Positions 51,393 to 58,547 of a stretch of DNA of 64,000 bases are shown in pieces. The translations under genes were made by a program, and so were the position numbers. The DNA is taken from assembly GCF_000143845.1 (NCBI RefSeq), contig NC_014363.1:853186-917185 (forward strand). The letters run 5' to 3'. Source of the stretch: Olsenella uli DSM 7084. GTDB lineage: Bacteria > Actinomycetota > Coriobacteriia > Coriobacteriales > Atopobiaceae. Within the stretch, counting starts at the first letter, position 1, and each line of letters opens with the position of its first letter. Below the pieces are notes generated by a model, which searched no databases, had not been told where the DNA came from, and worked only from the letters and a program-made list of their open reading frames with translations.

Positions 51393-52163
51393 GTGAACGC
51401 AGATGCGGAACGGCTGAAGGCGGCCTGGGAGGGTGAGGAGCGCATCGCCCACGTCCATGGGTGGGACTTCTCCCACATCCGCGGCAGGTACGTGGAAGAG
51501 GACGACCTGCCGTGGGACTTCGCAGAGGTCATCCAGGGGTATCGCAACGACGGCATGCGGTTGCTGGACATGGAGACCGGGGGCGGCGAGTTCCTGCTCT
51601 CGCTCGGCCACCCCAGCGGCAACACGGCGGCGACCGAGGGCTATGGGCCCAACGTGGAGTTGTGCAGGGAGGTCCTGCTGCCGCTGGGGATTGACTTCAG
51701 GGAGGCAGACGGGAGCGACAGGATCCCCTTTCCCGACGAGAGCTTCGACATCGTCACGAACCGGCATGGCGACTATGACGTCGCGGAGCTGTGGCGCGTG
51801 CTGAGGCCGGGCGGGTTGTTCCTCACCCAGCAGGTAGGGGCCGAGAACGACAGGGAGCTGGTACGGCTCCTCCTCCCGCACGCCACGGAGCTGCCCTATC
51901 CCGAGCAATACCTTGACGCGCGGCGGTCGGAGCTCCTCGGGAGGGGCTTCGAGGTGCTGGAGGGGGGCGAGGCCCATCGACCTATCCGGTTCTTCGACGT
52001 AGGGGCCCTCGTCTGGTTCGCACGGGTTGTCGAGTGGGAGTTCCCGGGCTTCTCCGTCGAGAGCTGCTTCGAGCGGCTGTGCGTAGCGCAGGAGACGCTC
52101 GAGAGAACGGGTGCGATCGAAGGCAGCATCCACAGGTTCTATGTCGTGGCGAGAAGAAAGTGA
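51393..52163 (+). CDS. SAM-dependent methyltransferase (class I)
   Basis: 256 residues of a Rossmann-fold methyltransferase. SAM motif I is degenerate: RLLDMETGGGEFLLSL. The acidic motif PNVELCREVLLPLGIDFREADG, FPDESFDIVTNRHG and LRPGGLFLTQQVG follow in normal order. The substrate is unknown; relatives include small-molecule and rRNA-related enzymes. The start is GTG 51393 with GAGGAG upstream. It begins just after a terminator, so it probably has its own promoter or depends on read-through. Confidence 0.85.
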   Translation: MNADAERLKAAWEGEERIAHVHGWDFSHIRGRYVEEDDLPWDFAEVIQGYRNDGMRLLDMETGGGEFLLSLGHPSGNTAATEGYGPNVELCREVLLPLGIDFREADGSDRIPFPDESFDIVTNRHGDYDVAELWRVLRPGGLFLTQQVGAENDRELVRLLLPHATELPYPEQYLDARRSELLGRGFEVLEGGEAHRPIRFFDVGALVWFARVVEWEFPGFSVESCFERLCVAQETLERTGAIEGSIHRFYVVARRK

Positions 52164-52338
52164 CGGGTGAACCCCGCTCCTTGCCTCATCCGCACCCCCT
52201 CTCTTGGGACATTTTTTAAAAAGCGCTGCTGCCGCCTGTTTCCTGCCAGCTCGAGAAGGCCATCCGGCAAGTCTCGCGCAAGGGATCTCGAGTGGGAGAA
52301 GAAACGGTATCCGAGCCACCGATAATTCGCCACTCCCT

Positions 52339-53367
52339 ATGGCACGCGCAATGCATCTGGGCTACACCTTTCTCATGGATACCTTGGCAATCGTTGGCAT
52401 GTCGGCCCTGCAAATCATTCGTGGCATGCGAGAGAGTGAAGCGCGGATAGAGCGGACGACCCTGTCCTCGCCAGAAGGTCTTGTCTCCGGCGTGAGGCAG
52501 GCAGAGCACCTTGGCGTGGGGATGGATGCCGCTGGCGAACACCCGCTCTGTCTGCTTGTGCCGCGCGGGGCCGTGAGGTCGCGCAGCCCCCGCGCCAAGC
52601 TCATGACATGGACGGGAGAGATTCCTCCCGACTCATTCATGCGCATGGACGGTCTGGCGCGGAAGGCGAAGCCCGGGCAGATCCTCGTAGCCTCCCCAGA
52701 ACTCTGCGCGCTTACGATGGCCCGCGAGCTTGACCTGCCCCAACTAGTGCTTCTCGTTAGCGAGCTCTGTGGGGACTTCTCAGTTTGCAGCGATGGAGAT
52801 GCGTTCGTCCCTCGCCCACCCGTCTCGACCATCGAGCGCATCGAGGGCTATGTTCGCGCATCTGCCGGGGCCTATGCCGTCGATCACCTGCGGCGTGCGT
52901 TAGCGTGGTCGGCTGGGGGCGCATTCTCGCCCATGGAGGCGATAGTGCGGGTATGGCTTTGTCTCGACGTGCGACTGGGTGGCTTTGGATGCGGGCGACC
53001 GGAGACCAACATGAACGTGTCCGTGGGCGAGGGCTATGGAGCGGGCACTGTCGATAACGTGGTCCGGTACCTGGATCTTGGCTGGCGCGATCGGTTCTTC
53101 GGCGTGGAGTGCGATGGCGGGCAGCACGACGCCAGCTCCGCCGCCTTCAGGGACATACAGCTAGGGCGTGTGGGCTTTCGCGAACGGCGTATCACATGGC
53201 GACAGATGAGCAGCTACAATACCGCCTGCGCGTTTGGGGGCCTGGTCAGGCAGGAGCTGGGTCTCTCCTCTCGCCCCACTGATACGCCAGCGTATGCAGG
53301 GAAGCGTCTGCGCCTTTGGAAGTCCCTCGTTTCGTCCCCTTGGGCGGCTCTACAGATGCGCGACTAG
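52339..53367 (+). CDS. Putative PD-(D/E)XK nuclease-like protein with AbiEi-like N-terminal region
   Basis: About 342 residues. The middle contains ILVASPELCALTMARELDL and LVLLVSELCGDFSVC, a pattern I recall from AbiEi/DUF559-like proteins common in Coriobacteriia. The C-terminal part has a PD-(D/E)XK-like order: Glu200 in FSPMEAIVRVWLCL, Asp246 in VRYLDLGWRD, then Glu257 and Asp259 in FFGVECDGGQHD. The usual Lys is absent. Such proteins could be nucleases or DNA-binding regulators; no activity is established. The start is uncertain: the frame is open from 52204, ATG 52339 has no ribosome-binding site, and GATAAT lies 13 nt upstream, which could mean a near-leaderless mRNA. Palindromes lie just downstream. 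Confidence 0.6.
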   Translation: MARAMHLGYTFLMDTLAIVGMSALQIIRGMRESEARIERTTLSSPEGLVSGVRQAEHLGVGMDAAGEHPLCLLVPRGAVRSRSPRAKLMTWTGEIPPDSFMRMDGLARKAKPGQILVASPELCALTMARELDLPQLVLLVSELCGDFSVCSDGDAFVPRPPVSTIERIEGYVRASAGAYAVDHLRRALAWSAGGAFSPMEAIVRVWLCLDVRLGGFGCGRPETNMNVSVGEGYGAGTVDNVVRYLDLGWRDRFFGVECDGGQHDASSAAFRDIQLGRVGFRERRITWRQMSSYNTACAFGGLVRQELGLSSRPTDTPAYAGKRLRLWKSLVSSPWAALQMRD

Positions 53368-53683
53368 GTGACAAGGTAGTCTACGAGGATGTTAAAGTAA
53401 CAAAAATGACTGAGGGGATTTTGGTACTTTTATACGTTCGTGCAGGTAGATACCTATAAATTATCGAAAGTAACAAAAGTCCCTGAGAGACTTTTGTTAC
53501 TTCACTGCCGCCCCGCCGCTGGTGGCACTCCGATCACACCGCGCCTCGCTGCCCGGCTTGGCTTGTTGTGGAGGATCTTGGTGCCCGCATACGCCAGGCT
53601 CCGACCGGGAACACGGGAAGGGATGGTGTTCCGCCCGGAGGAGCGATGTTTCCATCCACCGTCCGCCACGAGAAAGGCATCGC
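53368..53683. other. 316-bp AT-rich intergenic region between the nuclease-like gene and dxs
   Basis: It contains the palindromic element described at 53395-53502, then about 180 nt of ordinary GC-rich sequence with the dxs ribosome-binding site. No gene is supported. Confidence 0.6.
53395..53502 (+). repeat. AAGTAACAAAA inverted repeats around the shared core element
   Basis: The left element at 53395-53430 has AAGTAACAAAAAT facing ATTTTGGTACTT, an imperfect stem. The right element is perfect: AAGTAACAAAAGTC (53468-53481), loop CCTGAGA, GACTTTTGTTACTT (53489-53502). Between them, 53442-53473 carries GCAGGTA, ACCTAT and AAATTATCG, matching the core at 19618-19652. TATAAA inside the core gives it a promoter-like appearance. 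Confidence 0.8.
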
Positions 53684-55438
53684 ATGTACCTAGAGCAGAT
53701 TGACGGGCCGGCCGACCTCAAGGGCCTTGGCGCCGAGGGAAGACGCGTCCTCGCTCAGGAGGTCCGCGATGCGCTGTTGGCCAAGGCAAGCGCCCATGGA
53801 GGGCACTTCGGTCCCAACTTCGGCTTTGTCGAGACGACGATAGCCCTCCACACGGTCTTCGACTCCCCGCGAGACCGCCTCGTCTTCGACGTGTCCCACC
53901 AGACCTACACCCACAAGATGCTGACGGGCCGCAAGGAGGCGTTCCTCTCGTCCGAGCACTACGACGACGTCTCGGCCTACAGCAATCCTGACGAGACGGA
54001 CCACGACCTCTTCAAGGTGGGGCACACCTCGACCTCGGTGAGCTTGGCTCTGGGCCTGGCCAAGGCCCGTGACGTCCTGGGTGGCTCGGAGAACGTCGTT
54101 GCCATCATCGGCGACGGCTCGCTCTCGGGCGGGGAGGCCCTCGAGGGACTCAACGCTGCGGCCGAGCTGGGCAGCAACTTCATCGTGGTGGTCAACGACA
54201 ACCAGATGTCCATCGCCGAGAACCACGGCGGCCTCTACAGGGGGCTTGCCGAGCTGCGCCGCACCAGGGGCGAGGCTCGGGACAACCTCTTCCGCGCCAT
54301 GGGCTTCGACTACCGCTACGTGGCCGATGGCAACGACTGCGAGGCGCTCATCCCCGTCCTCGAGGAGGTCCACGGCATCCGGCATCCGGTGGTCGTCCAT
54401 GTCAACACCTTCAAGGGCAAGGGCTATGCGCCCGCCGAGGCCGACAAGGAGGCCTGGCACTGGCACATGCCCTTCGACATCGAGACGGGCGAGAGCCACC
54501 CCTCCTCCCGCGAGAGCTATGCCGCCCTGGCGGGAGAGTACCTCCTCGAGCGGTCCCAAAGTGACGAGTCCCTGCTCGTCGTCGCCTCGGGCGTTACCAG
54601 TGCCTTGGACATGAACCCCCGCCGCCGCCGCGCGCTGGGCGCCCATTACGTCGACGTGGGCATCGCCGAGGAGGCGGCCGTCGCGCTTGCGTCGGGTGCC
54701 GCCAAACGTGGTGCCAACGTGGTCTGGGGCACTGCGGCCACCTTCATCCAGCGCAGCTACGACCAGCTCTCCCAGGACCTCGCCATCAACGGCAACCCGG
54801 CGACCATCGTCGGTGCAAACGGGTCCGTCTGGGGCATGAGCGACGTCACGCATGCCGCGTTCTACAGCATCCCGCTGATAGCCAACATCCCCGACATCGT
54901 CTACCTCGCACCGACCAACGCCGAGGAGTACCTCTCCATGCTCGCCTGGTCCCTTGACCAAAGGGAGCATCCGGTCTACATCGCCGTCCCTGGCGGTCCC
55001 GTCACGCATGCCAGTCGCCCCGTGCGCAGCGACTTCTCCCAGACCGACCGCTACGAGGTCGTCCGCAGGGGCTCGCGCGTCGCCGTGCTCGCGCTCGGCG
55101 ACTTCTTCGCTTTGGGCGAGGAACTCGCGGATGGGCTCGCCGAGGAGCTGGGCATCCGGGCAACCCTCGTGAACCCCCAGTTTGCCTCGGGCCTGGACAG
55201 GGCCTTGCTCGACGAGCTTGCCAAGGACCACGAGCTCGTCGTCACCCTTGAGGACGGCTCGCTCGACGGCGGCTTTGGCGGGCGCATCGCCCGACACCTC
55301 GGCGCCACGCGCACGCGCGTCGCATGCTTCGGCTTCGAGCGCGCGTTCTATGACCGCTACGACGCGGCGGAGCTCATGCGCGAGGCTCACCTCACGCCTG
55401 ACCAGCTGTGCCGAGATGTGCGGGAGCTGCTGGCGTAG
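53684..55438 (+). CDS. dxs: 1-deoxy-D-xylulose-5-phosphate synthase (short form)
   Basis: A thiamine-diphosphate enzyme joining pyruvate and glyceraldehyde 3-phosphate, first step of the MEP isoprenoid route. 584 residues, shorter than the usual 620-640. The start MYLEQIDGPADLKGL, HGGHFGPNFGFVETTIALH, the ThDP motif IGDGSLSGGEALEGLNAA ending in VVNDNQMS, and the transketolase pyrimidine domain with DVGIAEEAAVALASG are all seen. Short-form proteins of this type also occur in lactobacilli, where the role is less certain. AAAGG lies 7 nt before the ATG. No other MEP genes are nearby. Confidence 0.82.
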   Translation: MYLEQIDGPADLKGLGAEGRRVLAQEVRDALLAKASAHGGHFGPNFGFVETTIALHTVFDSPRDRLVFDVSHQTYTHKMLTGRKEAFLSSEHYDDVSAYSNPDETDHDLFKVGHTSTSVSLALGLAKARDVLGGSENVVAIIGDGSLSGGEALEGLNAAAELGSNFIVVVNDNQMSIAENHGGLYRGLAELRRTRGEARDNLFRAMGFDYRYVADGNDCEALIPVLEEVHGIRHPVVVHVNTFKGKGYAPAEADKEAWHWHMPFDIETGESHPSSRESYAALAGEYLLERSQSDESLLVVASGVTSALDMNPRRRRALGAHYVDVGIAEEAAVALASGAAKRGANVVWGTAATFIQRSYDQLSQDLAINGNPATIVGANGSVWGMSDVTHAAFYSIPLIANIPDIVYLAPTNAEEYLSMLAWSLDQREHPVYIAVPGGPVTHASRPVRSDFSQTDRYEVVRRGSRVAVLALGDFFALGEELADGLAEELGIRATLVNPQFASGLDRALLDELAKDHELVVTLEDGSLDGGFGGRIARHLGATRTRVACFGFERAFYDRYDAAELMREAHLTPDQLCRDVRELLA

Positions 55439-55761
55439 CTGGGGAGAATGCAAGTTCTTCTCGGCAGGCAGTCGAGAGTGTTGTATGGTGGTCCCGTCGG
55501 AAGTGCCGGGCACGGTCGTGCCCGAGGTGACGGAGGGTCTCTTTACATGTCCAAGCACGCAGCGGAACGCCTGCAGGGCGGTACGGTCTCCCACATGGCT
55601 GACCAGCGCGGTACCCTCCCGGCCCGAACTCAGACTATCTAGGCGCGTGTCCTTTTCACCTGGTCTAGCGGCCATGCGGCATGCGCCACAGATGCTCGCC
55701 GCCACGCTCGTGGCGCGCGGGCCTTTCTTTTCCCGTTGACGCCACAAGAGAGGTTTGTCAC
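55439..55761 (+). promoter_or_regulatory. Long structured leader of thrS
   Basis: The leader holds a perfect hairpin CGGGCAC/GTGCCCG with a GGTC loop (55507-55524), a 31-codon ORF (55547-55642) and, before the start, a switchable element: GTGGCG (55710-55715) can pair with CGCCAC at 55700-55705 or with CGCCAC at 55740-55745, around GGGCCTTTCTTTTCCC. GTGGCGCGCGGG resembles, but does not match, a T-box antiterminator. Regulation by tRNA or a leader peptide is likely but unproven. Confidence 0.5.
55547..55642 (+). CDS. Possible thrS leader peptide (31 codons)
   Basis: ATG 55547 has GGAGGG 9 nt upstream, and the frame ends at TAG 55640-55642, 119 nt before thrS. The peptide starts MSKHAAERLQGGTV and ends GTLPARTQTI, with four threonine codons (two in the last four residues), which is suggestive for a threonyl-tRNA synthetase leader. 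The Thr density is modest and no homologue is known to me. Confidence 0.3.
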   Translation: MSKHAAERLQGGTVSHMADQRGTLPARTQTI

Positions 55762-57528
55762 ATGAAGGCTCTGTTCAACGACGGCCACGTCGGCGAGGTC
55801 CCCGAGAACGAGGAGCTCCACGTCATCCGTCACTCGGCTGCGCACATCATGGCGCAGGCCATCAAGCGCCTCTACCCCGAGGCGGACTTCGCCTTTGGCC
55901 CCGCTACCGACAATGGCTTCTACTACGACATCGACCTGCCCGAGGGCACGAAGATCTCCGACGATGACCTCCCGGCGATCGAGGCCGAGATGCGCAAGAT
56001 CACGAAGGAGAACCTCAGGTTCGAGACCTACGAGCTCCCCCGGGAGGATGCCATCCGCCACATGGAGGAGCGGGGCGAGAAGTACAAGGTCGAGCACATC
56101 GGCGATCTTCCCGATGACGCTCGCATCACCTTCTACAGGCAGGGCGAGTACGTCGACATGTGCGTGGGACCGCATCTCACCTACACCAAGGCGCTCAAGG
56201 CATTCAAGCTCACGGGCGTCAGCGGTGCCTACTGGAGAGGTGACAGCGCCAACAAGATGCTGACGCGCGTGAACGGCGTCGCCTTCCGCAGCAGGGAGGA
56301 GCTTCTCGAGCACGAGCGTCTGCTCGCCGAGGCCGAGAAGCGCGACCACCGCAAGATCGGCAAGGAGATGGGCCTCTTCATGATGTCCGAGGCAGGCCCC
56401 GGCTTTCCGTTCTGGCTCCCCAATGGCATGCGCGTGCGCAACGCCCTCATGGACTATTGGCAGGAGATGCAGGACAGGTTTGGCTACGAGCAGGTCCAGA
56501 CCCCCATCATCCTGTCCCGCACCTTGTGGGAGACCTCGGGCCACTGGGACCACTACAAGGACAACATGTACACCACGCAGATCGATGACGAGGACTTCGC
56601 CATCAAGCCGATGAACTGCCCCGGAGCCTGCCTGGTGTACAAGAGCAAGCCGCGCTCCTATCGCGACCTGCCCCTCAAGCTCGCCGAGGCCGGTCTCGAC
56701 CACCGCCACGAGCTCAAGGGCGCGCTGCACGGCCTCTTCCGCGTCCGCGAGTTCACGCAGGACGACGCCCACCTCTTCATCCGCCCGGACCAGATCACCG
56801 AGCAGGTCACGGACACCGCGCACCTGATCACCACCTACTACGCCCAGTTTGGCTTCCCCTACCACGTCGAGCTCTCCACCCGCCCCGAGGACTCCATGGG
56901 TTCCGACGAGGACTGGGAGCGTGCCGAGCAGGGCCTGCGCGACGCCCTCGACTCCATGGGGGTCGACTACATCGTCAACGAGGGCGACGGCGCCTTCTAC
57001 GGCCCCAAGATCGACTTCCACCTGCAGGACTGCCTGGGCCGCACCTGGCAGTGCGGCACCATCCAGCTGGACTTCCAGCTGCCGCACAACTTCCAGCTCG
57101 AGTACACGGCCCCCGACGGCTCAAAGCAGCAGCCCATCATGATCCACCGCGCGGGCTTCGGCTCCTTCGAGCGCTTCATCGGCATGCTCATCGAACAGTA
57201 CGAGGGCAAGTTCCCCACCTGGCTCTCTCCCTGCCAGGTCAAGGTCCTTCCCGTATCCGAGAAGACCCGCGACTACGCGCTCGAGGTCGCACGCACGCTG
57301 CGCGCTGCGGGCGTGCGCGTCAAGGTGGACGTGCGCGACGAGAAGATCGGCTACAAGATCCGCGAGGCCCGCTCCGCAGATCGCGTGCCCTACATGCTTA
57401 TCCTCGGCGAGAAGGAGGCCGAGGCGAACAACATCTCGGTGCGCGACCGCTCGAACGAGACGCACCAGGCCACGCTCGAGGACTTCGTCACCGAGATCAC
57501 GGCGGAGATCCGCGATCGCCGCGGCTAG
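55762..57528 (+). CDS. thrS: Threonine-tRNA ligase lacking the TGS domain
   Basis: A class II synthetase of 588 residues that charges tRNA-Thr. The editing domain begins almost at once (HVIRHSAAHIMAQAIKRLYP, with the HxxxH motif), so the usual 60-residue N-terminal TGS domain is absent. The catalytic core has MNCPGACLVYKSKPRSYRDLPL, FRVREFTQDDAHLF and MIHRAGFGSFERFIGMLIE, and the C-terminal anticodon-binding domain is complete. GAGAGG lies 8 nt before ATG 55762. No TGS-like sequence is found upstream in frame. Confidence 0.94.
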   Translation: MKALFNDGHVGEVPENEELHVIRHSAAHIMAQAIKRLYPEADFAFGPATDNGFYYDIDLPEGTKISDDDLPAIEAEMRKITKENLRFETYELPREDAIRHMEERGEKYKVEHIGDLPDDARITFYRQGEYVDMCVGPHLTYTKALKAFKLTGVSGAYWRGDSANKMLTRVNGVAFRSREELLEHERLLAEAEKRDHRKIGKEMGLFMMSEAGPGFPFWLPNGMRVRNALMDYWQEMQDRFGYEQVQTPIILSRTLWETSGHWDHYKDNMYTTQIDDEDFAIKPMNCPGACLVYKSKPRSYRDLPLKLAEAGLDHRHELKGALHGLFRVREFTQDDAHLFIRPDQITEQVTDTAHLITTYYAQFGFPYHVELSTRPEDSMGSDEDWERAEQGLRDALDSMGVDYIVNEGDGAFYGPKIDFHLQDCLGRTWQCGTIQLDFQLPHNFQLEYTAPDGSKQQPIMIHRAGFGSFERFIGMLIEQYEGKFPTWLSPCQVKVLPVSEKTRDYALEVARTLRAAGVRVKVDVRDEKIGYKIREARSADRVPYMLILGEKEAEANNISVRDRSNETHQATLEDFVTEITAEIRDRRG

Positions 57529-57551
57529 CGGTCCGGCGAACCCCCGCGCCC

Positions 57552-58364
57552 ATGGAACGCGTGAATCCCAGACACCGGCAAGCCGAACCCGGACGTGCCA
57601 TCTGTGCGCGCCTGGGCGACCCTGGCGGCCTCACGCGGCTCGTGAGCGCCACGACGTCCCAGCTCCTTGATTCGCTGGCTTACTCAGGCGTGCCCTATCG
57701 GGTAGCCGCCCCCTTGGGCGGCGTTCCCGTGCACGCCTGGGACCTGCGCGCCCTCGCGGCCGATGCAGCCCGGGACGGATCGCTTCTCGTCGTCGACAAC
57801 AGCCTGACCACCTCCTTCGGCTGTGCCGCCCTCGGGCGCGGTGCGGACGTGGCCTTCGAGGGAGCCTGCGCCTTGCAGGCACGCGACGGTGACTCCCCGA
57901 CCGATGGCGGGGGAGGGGGGAGCCCGCTCCTTTTCGTGAGCGGCGCACGGGGGAGGGGCCGCCTGGCGGTCGAGGCCCTTCCCCTCGACGATGCGCCGCC
58001 GGTGGTATGGGAGGCGCTCCTCGCGACCGAGGGGGAGCGCGAGCGTAGGCGTCGCAGTGCGAACGATGCGGCGCAGGTCGTCGCAAGCTACCTCAGGTGC
58101 CATCCGGCCGTCGCCCACGTCTGGTATCCCGGTCTCAGGGATGATCCCTCGCATGCGGCGGCGGCCTCGATTTTGAGCAATGGCTTTGGGCCGCTCGTCG
58201 ACTTCGCCCTGCGGGATGGCTGGCGACTCGTGACCGACGCCCCCCTCGTCCAGGGACTTCTGGATCGGCTCCCCACCCATGCACAGTTCCGCCTGCGCTG
58301 TCCGGCGGGCGCCGCGCGCCCCCTGGTCATGGGACTCGAGTGCGCCCTCGTGCGCCAGGGCTGA
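57552..58364 (+). pseudogene. Degenerate Cys/Met-metabolism PLP enzyme-like protein without lysine
   Basis: 270 residues resembling part of the cystathionine gamma-synthase family: SLLVVDNSLTTSFGCAALGRGADVAFEGACAL corresponds (in segments) to the VVDNTFATPYL..GADIVVHSATKYL region, and HPAVAHVWYPGL..ILSNGFGPLVDFAL to the later HPAVxxVxYPGL..GFGG. The PLP-binding Lys is gone, and the protein contains no lysine at all. It is about 110 residues shorter than active members. The frame is open and lies 24 nt after thrS, so it may be a non-catalytic retained protein rather than dead sequence. No clear ribosome-binding site is seen before ATG 57552. Confidence 0.6.
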
Positions 58365-58547
58365 CCGCCTGGTGCCACTCGCTTGCGCATCAAGTTGACC
58401 ACTGGTGGATGCTCAACTCACACTCGCAGCTGTATTTCAAGCTCATTTAGGCGAACGGTCCTCCATAACCTCGTCACATCTGCGACAATGTCAGACGTCC
58501 CTCGGGACGGCATCATCCACGTTGCTATCCACAGGTATGGAGGAAGC

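Noticed and set aside
53468-53502. Intrinsic terminator after the nuclease-like gene
   Set aside because: The 14-bp stem is AT-rich and is followed by CACTGCC, with no T-run after the stem. It looks more like an operator or structured repeat.
58365-58547. Rex operator upstream of adhE
   Set aside because: No TTGTGA-N6-TCACAA-type palindrome was found; only GTTGA/TCAAC arms at 58393-58415, which do not match.
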